Shown one piece after another: positions 1 to 5,546 of a stretch of DNA of 7,800 nt. The notes below the pieces were generated by a model. The model saw only the letters and a list, made by a program, of their open reading frames with translations, had not been told where the DNA came from and ran no database searches. Location of the stretch: contig JBEGMH010000165.1 in the NCBI GenBank assembly GCA_041183125.1, positions 1 through 7,800 of the forward strand, read 5' to 3'. Numbering within the stretch: position 1 is the stretch's first letter; every line of letters starts with the position of its first letter. A program made the position numbers and the translations under genes. This DNA is from JADJPL01 sp041183125 (lineage in GTDB: Bacteria; Bacteroidota; Bacteroidia; Chitinophagales; Saprospiraceae).

Positions 1-31
1 TCATTTTACCATAACCTTCAACACGAAATCC

Positions 32-745
32 ATGAAAAAAATCTCGGTCGCCGTATTGCTCTCTCTATTGGGTCTCCCTGCTTTTGCGCAACAACTCACC
101 AAAGAAGACGTACAGCGAACAGGGAATGCCGCTATCAAGGACGGGGCTCCGGAAGTGGAGCTCTACGAAGAGCGCGGCATGCAAACCAGCTTGAACATCA
201 GCCTGCCGGACGTGCGCAAAAGCGTGGTGGACCGCGTATGGAAAAACTACACCCGCAGCCAATTAGGCAGCACGGCGAAATACAACCGCAAAACCAGGGA
301 ATTCGTCGCCGCCCAGGCAAAGGCCCCTGCTATTGCCTCTGGTCCGGTGAACCTCATGAGCAGGAGCAGCCAGATGGGTGCCGATGTCCATTTCACGCTT
401 GTAGTGGATGCCCAGTCCAGCTTCCTGAACGCTGGTCTGACACCGCGCCGCGCCTCCAATGCCCACTCTCTGCTGGAAGATTTCGCCCTTGAGGTACGCA
501 GGGAGAAAATCCGGATGCAGATTGAAGAGGAGGAAAAAAACCTGAAGCGCATGGAGAGCAGCCTCCAGCAACTCAAAAACGCCAACGTGCGCTACCACCG
601 CGAAATCGAAATGGCACAGCAGCGCATTGCCCGCGCCAACGAAAATATCCAGCAAAACGAGAAAGACCAGGTAACGGCTGCCGACCAGATCAAGGCGCAG
701 GCCAAACTGCTCGAAGCCGTAAAAAAGCAACTGAGCCAACTCTGA
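32..745 (+). CDS. Secreted/periplasmic coiled-coil protein of unknown function
   Basis: The 237-residue product begins with a clear Sec signal peptide: a KK pair at 2-3, a hydrophobic core to about residue 16, and an A-F-A / Q cleavage site after residue 19. The middle part (about 45-150) is a mixed globular region that I cannot assign to a named family. It includes a stretch with SLPDVRKSVVDRVWKNY, and the pattern resembles uncharacterised Bacteroidota proteins. From about residue 154 to the end the sequence is highly charged with heptad-like spacing (IEEEEKNLKRMESSLQQL and following), predicting a long coiled coil. No lipobox cysteine or transmembrane segment follows the signal, so the mature protein is probably soluble in the periplasm or bound to a partner by its coil. 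The ATG at 32 is chosen because the signal peptide starts there. The gene ends 80 nt before dnaB, and I see no functional link to it. No promoter is visible in the 31 bases available upstream. Confidence 0.75.
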   Translation: MKKISVAVLLSLLGLPAFAQQLTKEDVQRTGNAAIKDGAPEVELYEERGMQTSLNISLPDVRKSVVDRVWKNYTRSQLGSTAKYNRKTREFVAAQAKAPAIASGPVNLMSRSSQMGADVHFTLVVDAQSSFLNAGLTPRRASNAHSLLEDFALEVRREKIRMQIEEEEKNLKRMESSLQQLKNANVRYHREIEMAQQRIARANENIQQNEKDQVTAADQIKAQAKLLEAVKKQLSQL

Positions 746-788
746 GCATTCCCGGTAGGCGTCTCATAGAACTTTTTGCGAAATCCAT

Positions 789-796
789 TATCTTTG
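789..796 (+). promoter_or_regulatory. Bacteroidota-type -7 box upstream of dnaB
   Basis: TATCTTTG matches the Bacteroidota -7 consensus TAnnTTTG exactly and lies 29 nt before the dnaB ATG. This predicts a transcription start near 802-804 and a short 5' UTR of roughly 23 nt. The partner -33 TTTG is not at the usual 19-21 nt spacing; the nearest TTTG (775-778) is only 10 nt upstream, so the -33 half is weak or absent. Confidence 0.45.
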
Positions 797-825
797 ACCC
801 CCGCCCCAATCGGCGCACATACTGC

Positions 826-2358
826 ATGGAGCCATCTAAAAAAAGGCCGGAGCCAACCGACCCCGCACCGCGCGGAGCGAAATCCCGTCGGGAAGACCTG
901 TCGAACTTCGTGTTCGGCAAGGTACCCCCACAGGCTATTCCTTTGGAAGAGGCTGTGCTCGGTGCCATCATGCTCGAAAAAGACGCCCTGTCGGTAGTCC
1001 TTGACATCCTGCAGTCCGAAAGTTTTTACCTCGACGCCCACCAGTTGATCTACCGGGCCATGCTGGAGTTGTTCGAGAAGTCGTATCCGATTGACTTGCT
1101 CACCGTCACGGAAGCCCTCAAAAAAGCAGGTAAACTCGATGCCATTGGCGGGCCGTACTACCTGGTGGAACTGACCAACAAAGTCGCTTCCGCCGCCAAC
1201 GTCGAGTACCATGCGCGGATTATTTCCCAAAAGTTTATCCAGCGGGAACTCATACGGGTCTCTACGAATGTCATCCGCAACGCTTACGAGGAGACTACCG
1301 ACGTTTTTGACCTCCTCGACGAAGCCGAGCAGGGGCTTTTTGCCATCGCTGAAAAAAACATGAGCCGCGGCTACCAGACCATGGGCGCTTTGGCCAGTAA
1401 AGCCCTCAAACAAATCGAAGAACTCAAAGACAAGGAAGAGGGGCTCACTGGTGTGCCTACGGGCTTCACCGCGCTCGACCGCCTCACGTCCGGGTGGCAG
1501 CCCTCCGACCTCATCATCATCGCGGCCCGCCCGGGCATGGGAAAGACGTCTTTCGTGCTCTCCTTAGCCAAAAATGCCTCTATGGACTACAACAAGGGCA
1601 TCGCCTTGTTCTCCCTGGAAATGTCGGCCTTGCAGCTCGCCCAACGCCTCATCTCCATGGAGTCGGAAATCACCCTGGCCAATCTGCGCACGGGCAAGCT
1701 CCAGGAATACGAACGCCAGCAACTGCGCAGCGCCATAGAACGCATCGGCAACGCACCCATCTATATAGACGATACCCCCGGTATCAATATCTTTGAACTG
1801 AGGGCCAAGTGCCGGCGCATGAAGCTACAATACGATATCCAGCTCATTATCATTGACTACCTGCAGCTCATGAGCGGTGGCGGCGAAAACCAGCGCGGCA
1901 ACCGCGAACAAGAGGTCAGCGCCATCTCCCGGGCGTTGAAAAGCCTAGCCAAAGAGCTGCAGGTACCGGTCATCGCACTTTCCCAGCTCAGCCGTGCCGT
2001 AGAGGTGCGGGGGGGCAGCAAACGCCCGCAACTGTCCGACCTCCGGGAATCCGGCAGTATTGAGCAGGATGCCGATATCGTGTCCTTCATCTACCGCCCT
2101 GAGTACTACCAAATGCACGAAGACGACGACGGTACCTCCCTCAAAGGCATCGCCGAGGTCATCGTCGCCAAACACCGGAACGGTGCTACCGATACCGTCA
2201 AACTCCGGTTCACGGACCAGTTCGCCCGCTTCTCTAACCTGGACGACCCCGATTTCGGGTCTTTTCCGGGCGATGTCTTCAACACCCCACTCCCAGCTCC
2301 GACCGGCATCATCACCCGCTCCAGCAGGATGAACGACGATGAAGATATCCCGTTTTAA
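826..2358 (+). CDS. dnaB: Replicative DNA helicase DnaB
   Basis: This 510-residue protein is a full-length hexameric 5'-3' replicative helicase that unwinds DNA at the fork and interacts with primase and the loader. The N-terminal helical domain spans about residues 36-140 (starts VPPQAIPLEEAVLGAIML). A linker follows, then the RecA-like motor domain at about 205-475. Walker A is ARPGMGKTS with K240 and T241, the likely catalytic glutamate is E265 in FSLEMS, and Walker B ends at D344 in LIIIDYLQLM. The motif SDLRESGSIEQDAD lies around residues 404-417. There is no intein or frameshift. The ATG at 826 is 29 nt after the -7 box start and precedes the usual basic, disordered N-terminal tail. The last residues, NDDEDIPF, form an acidic tail very like the C-terminal tip of SSB. 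The neighbouring arginine genes have their own promoter, so adjacency is probably not functional. Confidence 0.97.
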   Translation: MEPSKKRPEPTDPAPRGAKSRREDLSNFVFGKVPPQAIPLEEAVLGAIMLEKDALSVVLDILQSESFYLDAHQLIYRAMLELFEKSYPIDLLTVTEALKKAGKLDAIGGPYYLVELTNKVASAANVEYHARIISQKFIQRELIRVSTNVIRNAYEETTDVFDLLDEAEQGLFAIAEKNMSRGYQTMGALASKALKQIEELKDKEEGLTGVPTGFTALDRLTSGWQPSDLIIIAARPGMGKTSFVLSLAKNASMDYNKGIALFSLEMSALQLAQRLISMESEITLANLRTGKLQEYERQQLRSAIERIGNAPIYIDDTPGINIFELRAKCRRMKLQYDIQLIIIDYLQLMSGGGENQRGNREQEVSAISRALKSLAKELQVPVIALSQLSRAVEVRGGSKRPQLSDLRESGSIEQDADIVSFIYRPEYYQMHEDDDGTSLKGIAEVIVAKHRNGATDTVKLRFTDQFARFSNLDDPDFGSFPGDVFNTPLPAPTGIITRSSRMNDDEDIPF

Positions 2359-2451
2359 AAGTGCTCCCCTGCAAGATGTGCTCGAAAAGGGCTCTGTATG
2401 CTTAGATTTTTCCCGGAACACCCTACTTTTCCCTAAACCACATCGCTTTTT

Positions 2452-2483
2452 TTTGCAAAATCCGTAAAGATACCCTACTTTCG
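2452..2483 (+). promoter_or_regulatory. Promoter of the arginine operon (Bacteroidota type)
   Basis: TTTG at 2452-2455 is followed, after exactly 20 nt, by TACTTTCG at 2476-2483. This matches the Bacteroidota pattern of a -33 TTTG and a -7 TAnnTTTG with one mismatch (C for T at the seventh base). The spacing is ideal. The predicted transcription start is about 2489-2492, just before the ATG at 2493. It sits 93 nt after the dnaB stop, giving the arginine genes their own transcription unit with a 5' leader of about 250 nt before the first enzyme gene. Confidence 0.65.
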
Positions 2484-2492
2484 CAGGCAATT

Positions 2493-2570
2493 ATGCAAGA
2501 AGTAATCGTACATATCCAGCACTTGACGCCGTTCGTGCGCCGCTTCCCTCGCCGCCCCTCGCGGGCGTAA
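2493..2570 (+). CDS. Putative arginine-rich leader peptide (25 aa)
   Basis: An ATG lying within a few bases of the predicted transcription start opens a 25-codon ORF ending in TAA. The peptide starts MQEVIVHIQ and ends VRRFPRRPSRA, so five of its last ten residues are arginine (R16, R17, R20, R21, R24; codons CGC four times and CGG once). Clustered codons for the end product, placed just upstream of alternative RNA structures and an arginine biosynthetic operon, are the hallmark of leader-peptide attenuation as known from his, trp and leu operons. Ribosomes stalling for lack of charged Arg-tRNA would change the folding downstream. The start would be nearly leaderless, which is unusual. The segment is also simply GC-rich, which favours arginine codons by chance, so conservation is needed to be sure. 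Confidence 0.55.
   Translation: MQEVIVHIQHLTPFVRRFPRRPSRA
2553..2567 (+). promoter_or_regulatory. GC hairpin inside the leader ORF
   Basis: CGCCC (2553-2557) and GGGCG (2563-2567) form a perfect five-pair GC stem with a five-base loop. The stem covers codons 21-25 of the arginine-rich mini-ORF and ends one base before its stop codon. A ribosome that completes the mini-ORF must melt it, while one stalled at the first arginine codons (2538-2543) could leave it folded. Confidence 0.4.
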
Positions 2571-2590
2571 TCTTCTTCTACCTGTCCAGC

Positions 2591-2610
2591 AGCAGGGTAC
2601 TACCCCTGCT
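2591..2610 (+). promoter_or_regulatory. Leader hairpin 20 nt after the mini-ORF stop
   Basis: AGCAGGG (2591-2597) pairs perfectly with CCCTGCT (2604-2610) around the six-base loop TACTAC, giving a seven-pair stem. It is followed by TAACCG and not by a run of T, so it is not an intrinsic terminator by itself. Its 5' arm can alternatively pair upstream with CCCTCGC in the mini-ORF, and its 3' arm downstream with GCAGGG at 2694-2699, which makes it a plausible switching element. Confidence 0.5.
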
Positions 2611-2741
2611 TAACCGTCTTGACGACGCATGTTCCCCGTTTTTGGTACATCCCCTTTCAAAACTTACCCAGGGATATTCATGTCTTGGCCCCCGCAGGGT
2701 CTATCGCCAACACATTTTTATCATCTCAATCTATTATCAAA

Positions 2742-3371
2742 ATGTTCGATCACCAGCAGCAGCACACAAAAGATAGCGAAATCACAGACATCGTCATCGA
2801 GGTAGCTTCAGAAAAACACGGCAGATATGCCGCTGATATTTGCAAAATGATGGCCGAATCGGCCAGGGCCAGGGGAACAGGTATTGCAGAACGCAAACCG
2901 GAATATATCCTGGAAAAAATGGCCAAAGGCAACGCTGTCATCGCATTGCAAGGCGAACTCTTAGCCGGCTTCTGCTATATCGAAACCTGGGACCACGGCA
3001 AATACGTAGCCAACTCAGGCCTCATCGTCAACCCCGACCTGCGCCGCCATGGGCTAGCGCGCGCTATCAAAGGAAAAGTCTTCAACCTGGCCCGCGATAA
3101 ATACCCCGATGCCCGCGTATTTGGGATCACCACCAGCCTGGCGGTCATGAAAATCAACAGCGCCCTGGGCTATCATCCGGTCACCTTCTCCGAACTGACC
3201 CAGGACCCCACCTTCTGGGACGGTTGCCGTTCCTGCCCCAACTACGATATCCTCGAGCGCAACCAAAAGCGCATGTGCCTGTGCACCGCCATGTTAGCCC
3301 CGTCCAAAAATGAAATGCTGGCCATGAAACACGATTTATCAAATCTAATCATAAACGAAAATGAAAAATAA
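2742..3371 (+). CDS. GNAT acyltransferase, probable glutamate N-acyltransferase of the arginine pathway
   Basis: I place the start at the ATG at 2742, giving 209 residues. The open frame continues upstream to a possible TTG at 2619, but that extension does not look like GNAT sequence, and AT-rich sequence typical of a translation start lies directly before 2742. The GNAT fold is supported by the acyl-CoA binding motif RRHGLA (residues 101-106, consensus Q/RxxGxG/A) after the beta strand SGLIVNP. The C-terminal part carries four cysteines (C162, C165, C179, C181) in a CxxC-x13-CxC arrangement. As first gene of an argG-C-D-F'-B operon, it is the best candidate for the enzyme that acylates glutamate, using acetyl-CoA or, given the ArgF' subtype, perhaps succinyl-CoA; this function is inferred from context. 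It lacks the amino-acid-kinase domain of classical ArgA, and it is not an ArgJ. Its last 11 nt overlap argG, suggesting translational coupling. Confidence 0.8.
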   Translation: MFDHQQQHTKDSEITDIVIEVASEKHGRYAADICKMMAESARARGTGIAERKPEYILEKMAKGNAVIALQGELLAGFCYIETWDHGKYVANSGLIVNPDLRRHGLARAIKGKVFNLARDKYPDARVFGITTSLAVMKINSALGYHPVTFSELTQDPTFWDGCRSCPNYDILERNQKRMCLCTAMLAPSKNEMLAMKHDLSNLIINENEK

Positions 3372-4569
3372 TAAGGTCGTCCTCGCCTTTAGCGGCGGGT
3401 TGGACACTTCGTTCTGCGCCAAATACCTCAGCATCGAAAAGGGGATGGAAGTCCATGCCCTCACCGTGAACACGGGCGGGTTCAGTGCGGAAGAGGCCGA
3501 GGGCCTGCGCCAAAAAGCCCTCGAACTAGGCGCCAAGAGTTTCCATATCGCCCAAATCGAAAAGGACTACTACCAGCACTGCGTCCGCTACCTGATCTAC
3601 GGAAACGTGCTGCGCAACAATACCTATCCGCTGTCCGTCAGCGCAGAGCGCATGTTCCAGGCCCTCGAAACAGCAAAATACGCCCGCCAAATCGGCGCTT
3701 CTGCCGTCGCGCACGGCTCTACCGGTGCTGGTAACGACCAGGTGCGCTTCGACCTCGTCTTCCAAACCCTGGCGCCCGAACTCGACATCATCACCCCCAT
3801 CCGCGACCTGCGCCTGAGCCGACAGGAAGAAATTGACTACCTCCAGAAAAACGGTATCCAGTGGAACTGGACCAAGGCCAAGTATTCTATCAACCAGGGC
3901 CTATGGGGTACCAGCGTAGGGGGTGCCGAAACCCTCAGTTCCCAGCTGCCCCTGCCCGAAGAAGCCTTCCCTTCGCCGCTGGTCGCCACCTCCCCGAAAG
4001 TGCTCCAACTGCATTTCGCCAAGGGCGAGCTCATCGGTATTGACAACGAGACCTACGCCCACCCGGTGGATGCCATCCACGCCCTGCAAAATATCGCAAA
4101 AGACTATGCCATAGGCCGTGACATCCACGTGGGCGATACCATTATCGGCATCAAAGGGCGCGTGGGGTTCGAAGCGGCAGCCCCGCTCATCATCGTCAAA
4201 GCCCATCACCTACTGGAAAAACACACCTTGTCCAAATGGCAGCTCTACTGGAAGGAACAAATGGGCAACTGGTACGGCATGTTGCTACACGAAGGCCAGT
4301 ACCTCGAACCGGTCATGCGCAACGTAGAGGGCTTCCTAGAAAGTACCCAGGAATACGTCAGCGGACAGGTATTCGTCGCGTTGCACCCCTATCGGTTTGA
4401 ACTGCAGGGCATCTCCTCTCCCTACGACCTGATGCAATCTTCCTTCGGCCAGTACGGTGAGATGAACAATGCCTGGTCGGGCGACGACGTCAAAGGGTTT
4501 ACCAAAATTTTAGCCAACGCGGGCAAAATCTACCAGGCCGTACACCAGGAAAAAACCAAAGACGCATGA
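3361..4569 (+). CDS. argG: Argininosuccinate synthase
   Basis: The 402-residue product joins citrulline and aspartate at the expense of ATP to give argininosuccinate, the penultimate arginine step, in the cytoplasm. The N-terminal PP-loop is AFSGGLDTS (residues 9-17). The family motif appears as AHGSTGAGNDQVRFD (117-131), containing the N-D-Q-V-R substrate-binding stretch. YSINQGLWGTS (175-185) corresponds to the YSxDxNL region and keeps two serines nine residues apart (S176, S185), as in citrulline-binding synthases. Near residue 267 the motif RVGFE replaces the RGVYE seen in many family members, giving F270 where tyrosine is usual. I regard these differences as typical of the Bacteroidota subfamily, not as damage. 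The length is normal. The start overlaps the end of the GNAT gene by 11 nt, and the stop overlaps the argC start in an ATGA, so both junctions favour coupled translation. Confidence 0.96.
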   Translation: MKNNKVVLAFSGGLDTSFCAKYLSIEKGMEVHALTVNTGGFSAEEAEGLRQKALELGAKSFHIAQIEKDYYQHCVRYLIYGNVLRNNTYPLSVSAERMFQALETAKYARQIGASAVAHGSTGAGNDQVRFDLVFQTLAPELDIITPIRDLRLSRQEEIDYLQKNGIQWNWTKAKYSINQGLWGTSVGGAETLSSQLPLPEEAFPSPLVATSPKVLQLHFAKGELIGIDNETYAHPVDAIHALQNIAKDYAIGRDIHVGDTIIGIKGRVGFEAAAPLIIVKAHHLLEKHTLSKWQLYWKEQMGNWYGMLLHEGQYLEPVMRNVEGFLESTQEYVSGQVFVALHPYRFELQGISSPYDLMQSSFGQYGEMNNAWSGDDVKGFTKILANAGKIYQAVHQEKTKDA

Positions 4570-5528
4570 ACATACGGGCTGGTATCATCGGCGCAGCAGG
4601 CTATACCGGTGGGGAAATGCTGCGCATCCTCCTCCGCCATCCGCAGGTGGACATCGCTTTCGCCCACAGCAAAAGCCAGGGGGGGAAACCCGTCTGGCTC
4701 GTACATGAAGACCTCGAGGGCGAAACGGAACTGCATTTCAGCGAAACCTTCCACGCCAGGGAAGCAGATGTCTTATTTCTCTGTGTGGGCCATGGGCAGG
4801 CAAAAACCTTTTTAGAGGAAAACCCCGTACCCGATGAGGTGGTGGTCATTGACCTGAGCCAGGATTTTCGCCTCGACCCTTCTTTTGTCTATGGGCTGCC
4901 CGAGCTCAACAAAGCCGCGATCCAAAAGAGCAAGCGCATCGCCAACTGCGGCTGCTTTGCCACCGCCATCCAACTGGCCCTGCTGCCGCTTGCCAAAGAG
5001 GGCCTGCTCCAAAAAGAGGTGCATATACACGCCATCACCGGCTCTACCGGTGCGGGCCAGGGTTTGTCCCCCACCAGCCACTTCAGTTGGCGAGCCAACA
5101 ACCTGCAGGTGTACAAGGCCTTTGAACACCAACACCTCAAAGAAATCCGACGCAGCCTGGAACAACTCCAGCCCGGCATGGTGTCCCCGCTGAACTTTAT
5201 CCCCGTCCGGGGCGACTTCACCCGGGGAATACTGGCGTCCGTTTACACAGATTGCCCGCTCTCAGAAGCCGAACTGCGCGACGCATACCAGTCCTTCTAC
5301 CGCGACGCCCCTTTTACGGTCGTCAGCAGCAGAAACCCCAACCTCAAGCAGGTAGTCAACACGAACAAGTGTCTGCTGTATATCGAAAAACATGGCGATA
5401 AAGCTTTTATCGTCAGCGCGATAGACAACCTGACAAAAGGGGCTTCCGGACAGGCGGTACAGAATATGAACCTGGTTTTCGGCTTTGACGAAACCAGTGG
5501 GCTACAACTCAAACCTATTGGCTTTTAA
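4566..5528 (+). CDS. argC: N-acyl-gamma-glutamyl-phosphate reductase
   Basis: This 320-residue enzyme reduces N-acyl-glutamyl phosphate with NADPH to the semialdehyde, the third step of arginine synthesis. The Rossmann nucleotide-binding loop is GIIGAAGYTGGE (residues 6-17). The catalytic cysteine is C130 in ANCGCFATA. The preceding position, proline in the common NPGC motif, is C128 here. TGSTGAGQG follows the active site, and the catalytic histidine lies in KAFEHQHLKEI, where H188 and H190 are the candidates. The length is somewhat short but normal for the family, and the reading frame is intact. The ATG at 4566 overlaps the argG stop by four bases. In a pathway using succinylated intermediates, this protein would act on the N-succinyl analogue, which the sequence alone cannot decide. 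Confidence 0.96.
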   Translation: MNIRAGIIGAAGYTGGEMLRILLRHPQVDIAFAHSKSQGGKPVWLVHEDLEGETELHFSETFHAREADVLFLCVGHGQAKTFLEENPVPDEVVVIDLSQDFRLDPSFVYGLPELNKAAIQKSKRIANCGCFATAIQLALLPLAKEGLLQKEVHIHAITGSTGAGQGLSPTSHFSWRANNLQVYKAFEHQHLKEIRRSLEQLQPGMVSPLNFIPVRGDFTRGILASVYTDCPLSEAELRDAYQSFYRDAPFTVVSSRNPNLKQVVNTNKCLLYIEKHGDKAFIVSAIDNLTKGASGQAVQNMNLVFGFDETSGLQLKPIGF

Positions 5529-5546
5529 CTCTAATCTATTCGCATC

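Larger units (their letters stand above)
2485..2741 (+). promoter_or_regulatory. Candidate arginine-responsive mRNA leader (attenuator-like)
   Basis: This is the untranslated or leader portion of the arginine transcript, between the promoter and the GNAT start codon. It contains the arginine-rich mini-ORF (2493-2570), then a hairpin at 2591-2610, then about 130 nt of C-rich, G-poor sequence; by hand count, 2571-2741 has roughly twice as many C as G. GCAGGG occurs twice (2592-2597 and 2694-2699). Its complement CCCTGC lies between them (2604-2609), so the two copies compete for one partner. In addition, CCCTCGC occurs twice inside the mini-ORF (2546-2552 and 2556-2562) and can pair with GCAGGG with one bulged C. 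I see no hairpin followed directly by a T tract, so a classical intrinsic terminator is not evident. Rho-dependent or translational control remains possible. The remaining part of the dnaB-GNAT gap, 2359-2451, shows no gene and no recognisable terminator. Confidence 0.5.

Noticed and set aside
775..778. TTTG as the -33 element of the dnaB promoter
   Set aside because: It is only 10 nt from the -7 box, while this promoter class usually needs about 19-21 nt.
592..1413. Long minus-strand ORF (273 codons) opposite the coiled-coil gene and dnaB
   Set aside because: It lies antisense to the well-supported dnaB and the end of the upstream gene. Long antisense frames are expected in GC-rich coding DNA, and the translation shows no recognisable domain.
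2359..2451. Intrinsic terminator after dnaB
   Set aside because: There are T runs (for example eight T at 2447-2454), but I find no stable inverted repeat directly before them, so I do not call a terminator.
2687..2701. Hairpin GGCCC/GGGTC as the attenuator terminator
   Set aside because: The stem has only five pairs with one G-T wobble, and the nearest T run (2712-2716) is about ten bases away. It may take part in alternative pairing but is not a convincing terminator.
2619..2741. N-terminal extension of the GNAT protein from a TTG at 2619
   Set aside because: The 41 extra residues show no GNAT character, lie in the presumed leader, and begin with a rare start codon. The ATG at 2742 follows AT-rich sequence and precedes the conserved part.
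2629..2805. 58-codon ORF overlapping the leader and GNAT start in another frame
   Set aside because: No recognisable protein features, and it overlaps the start of a real gene out of frame. The composition is explained by the overlapping sequence.
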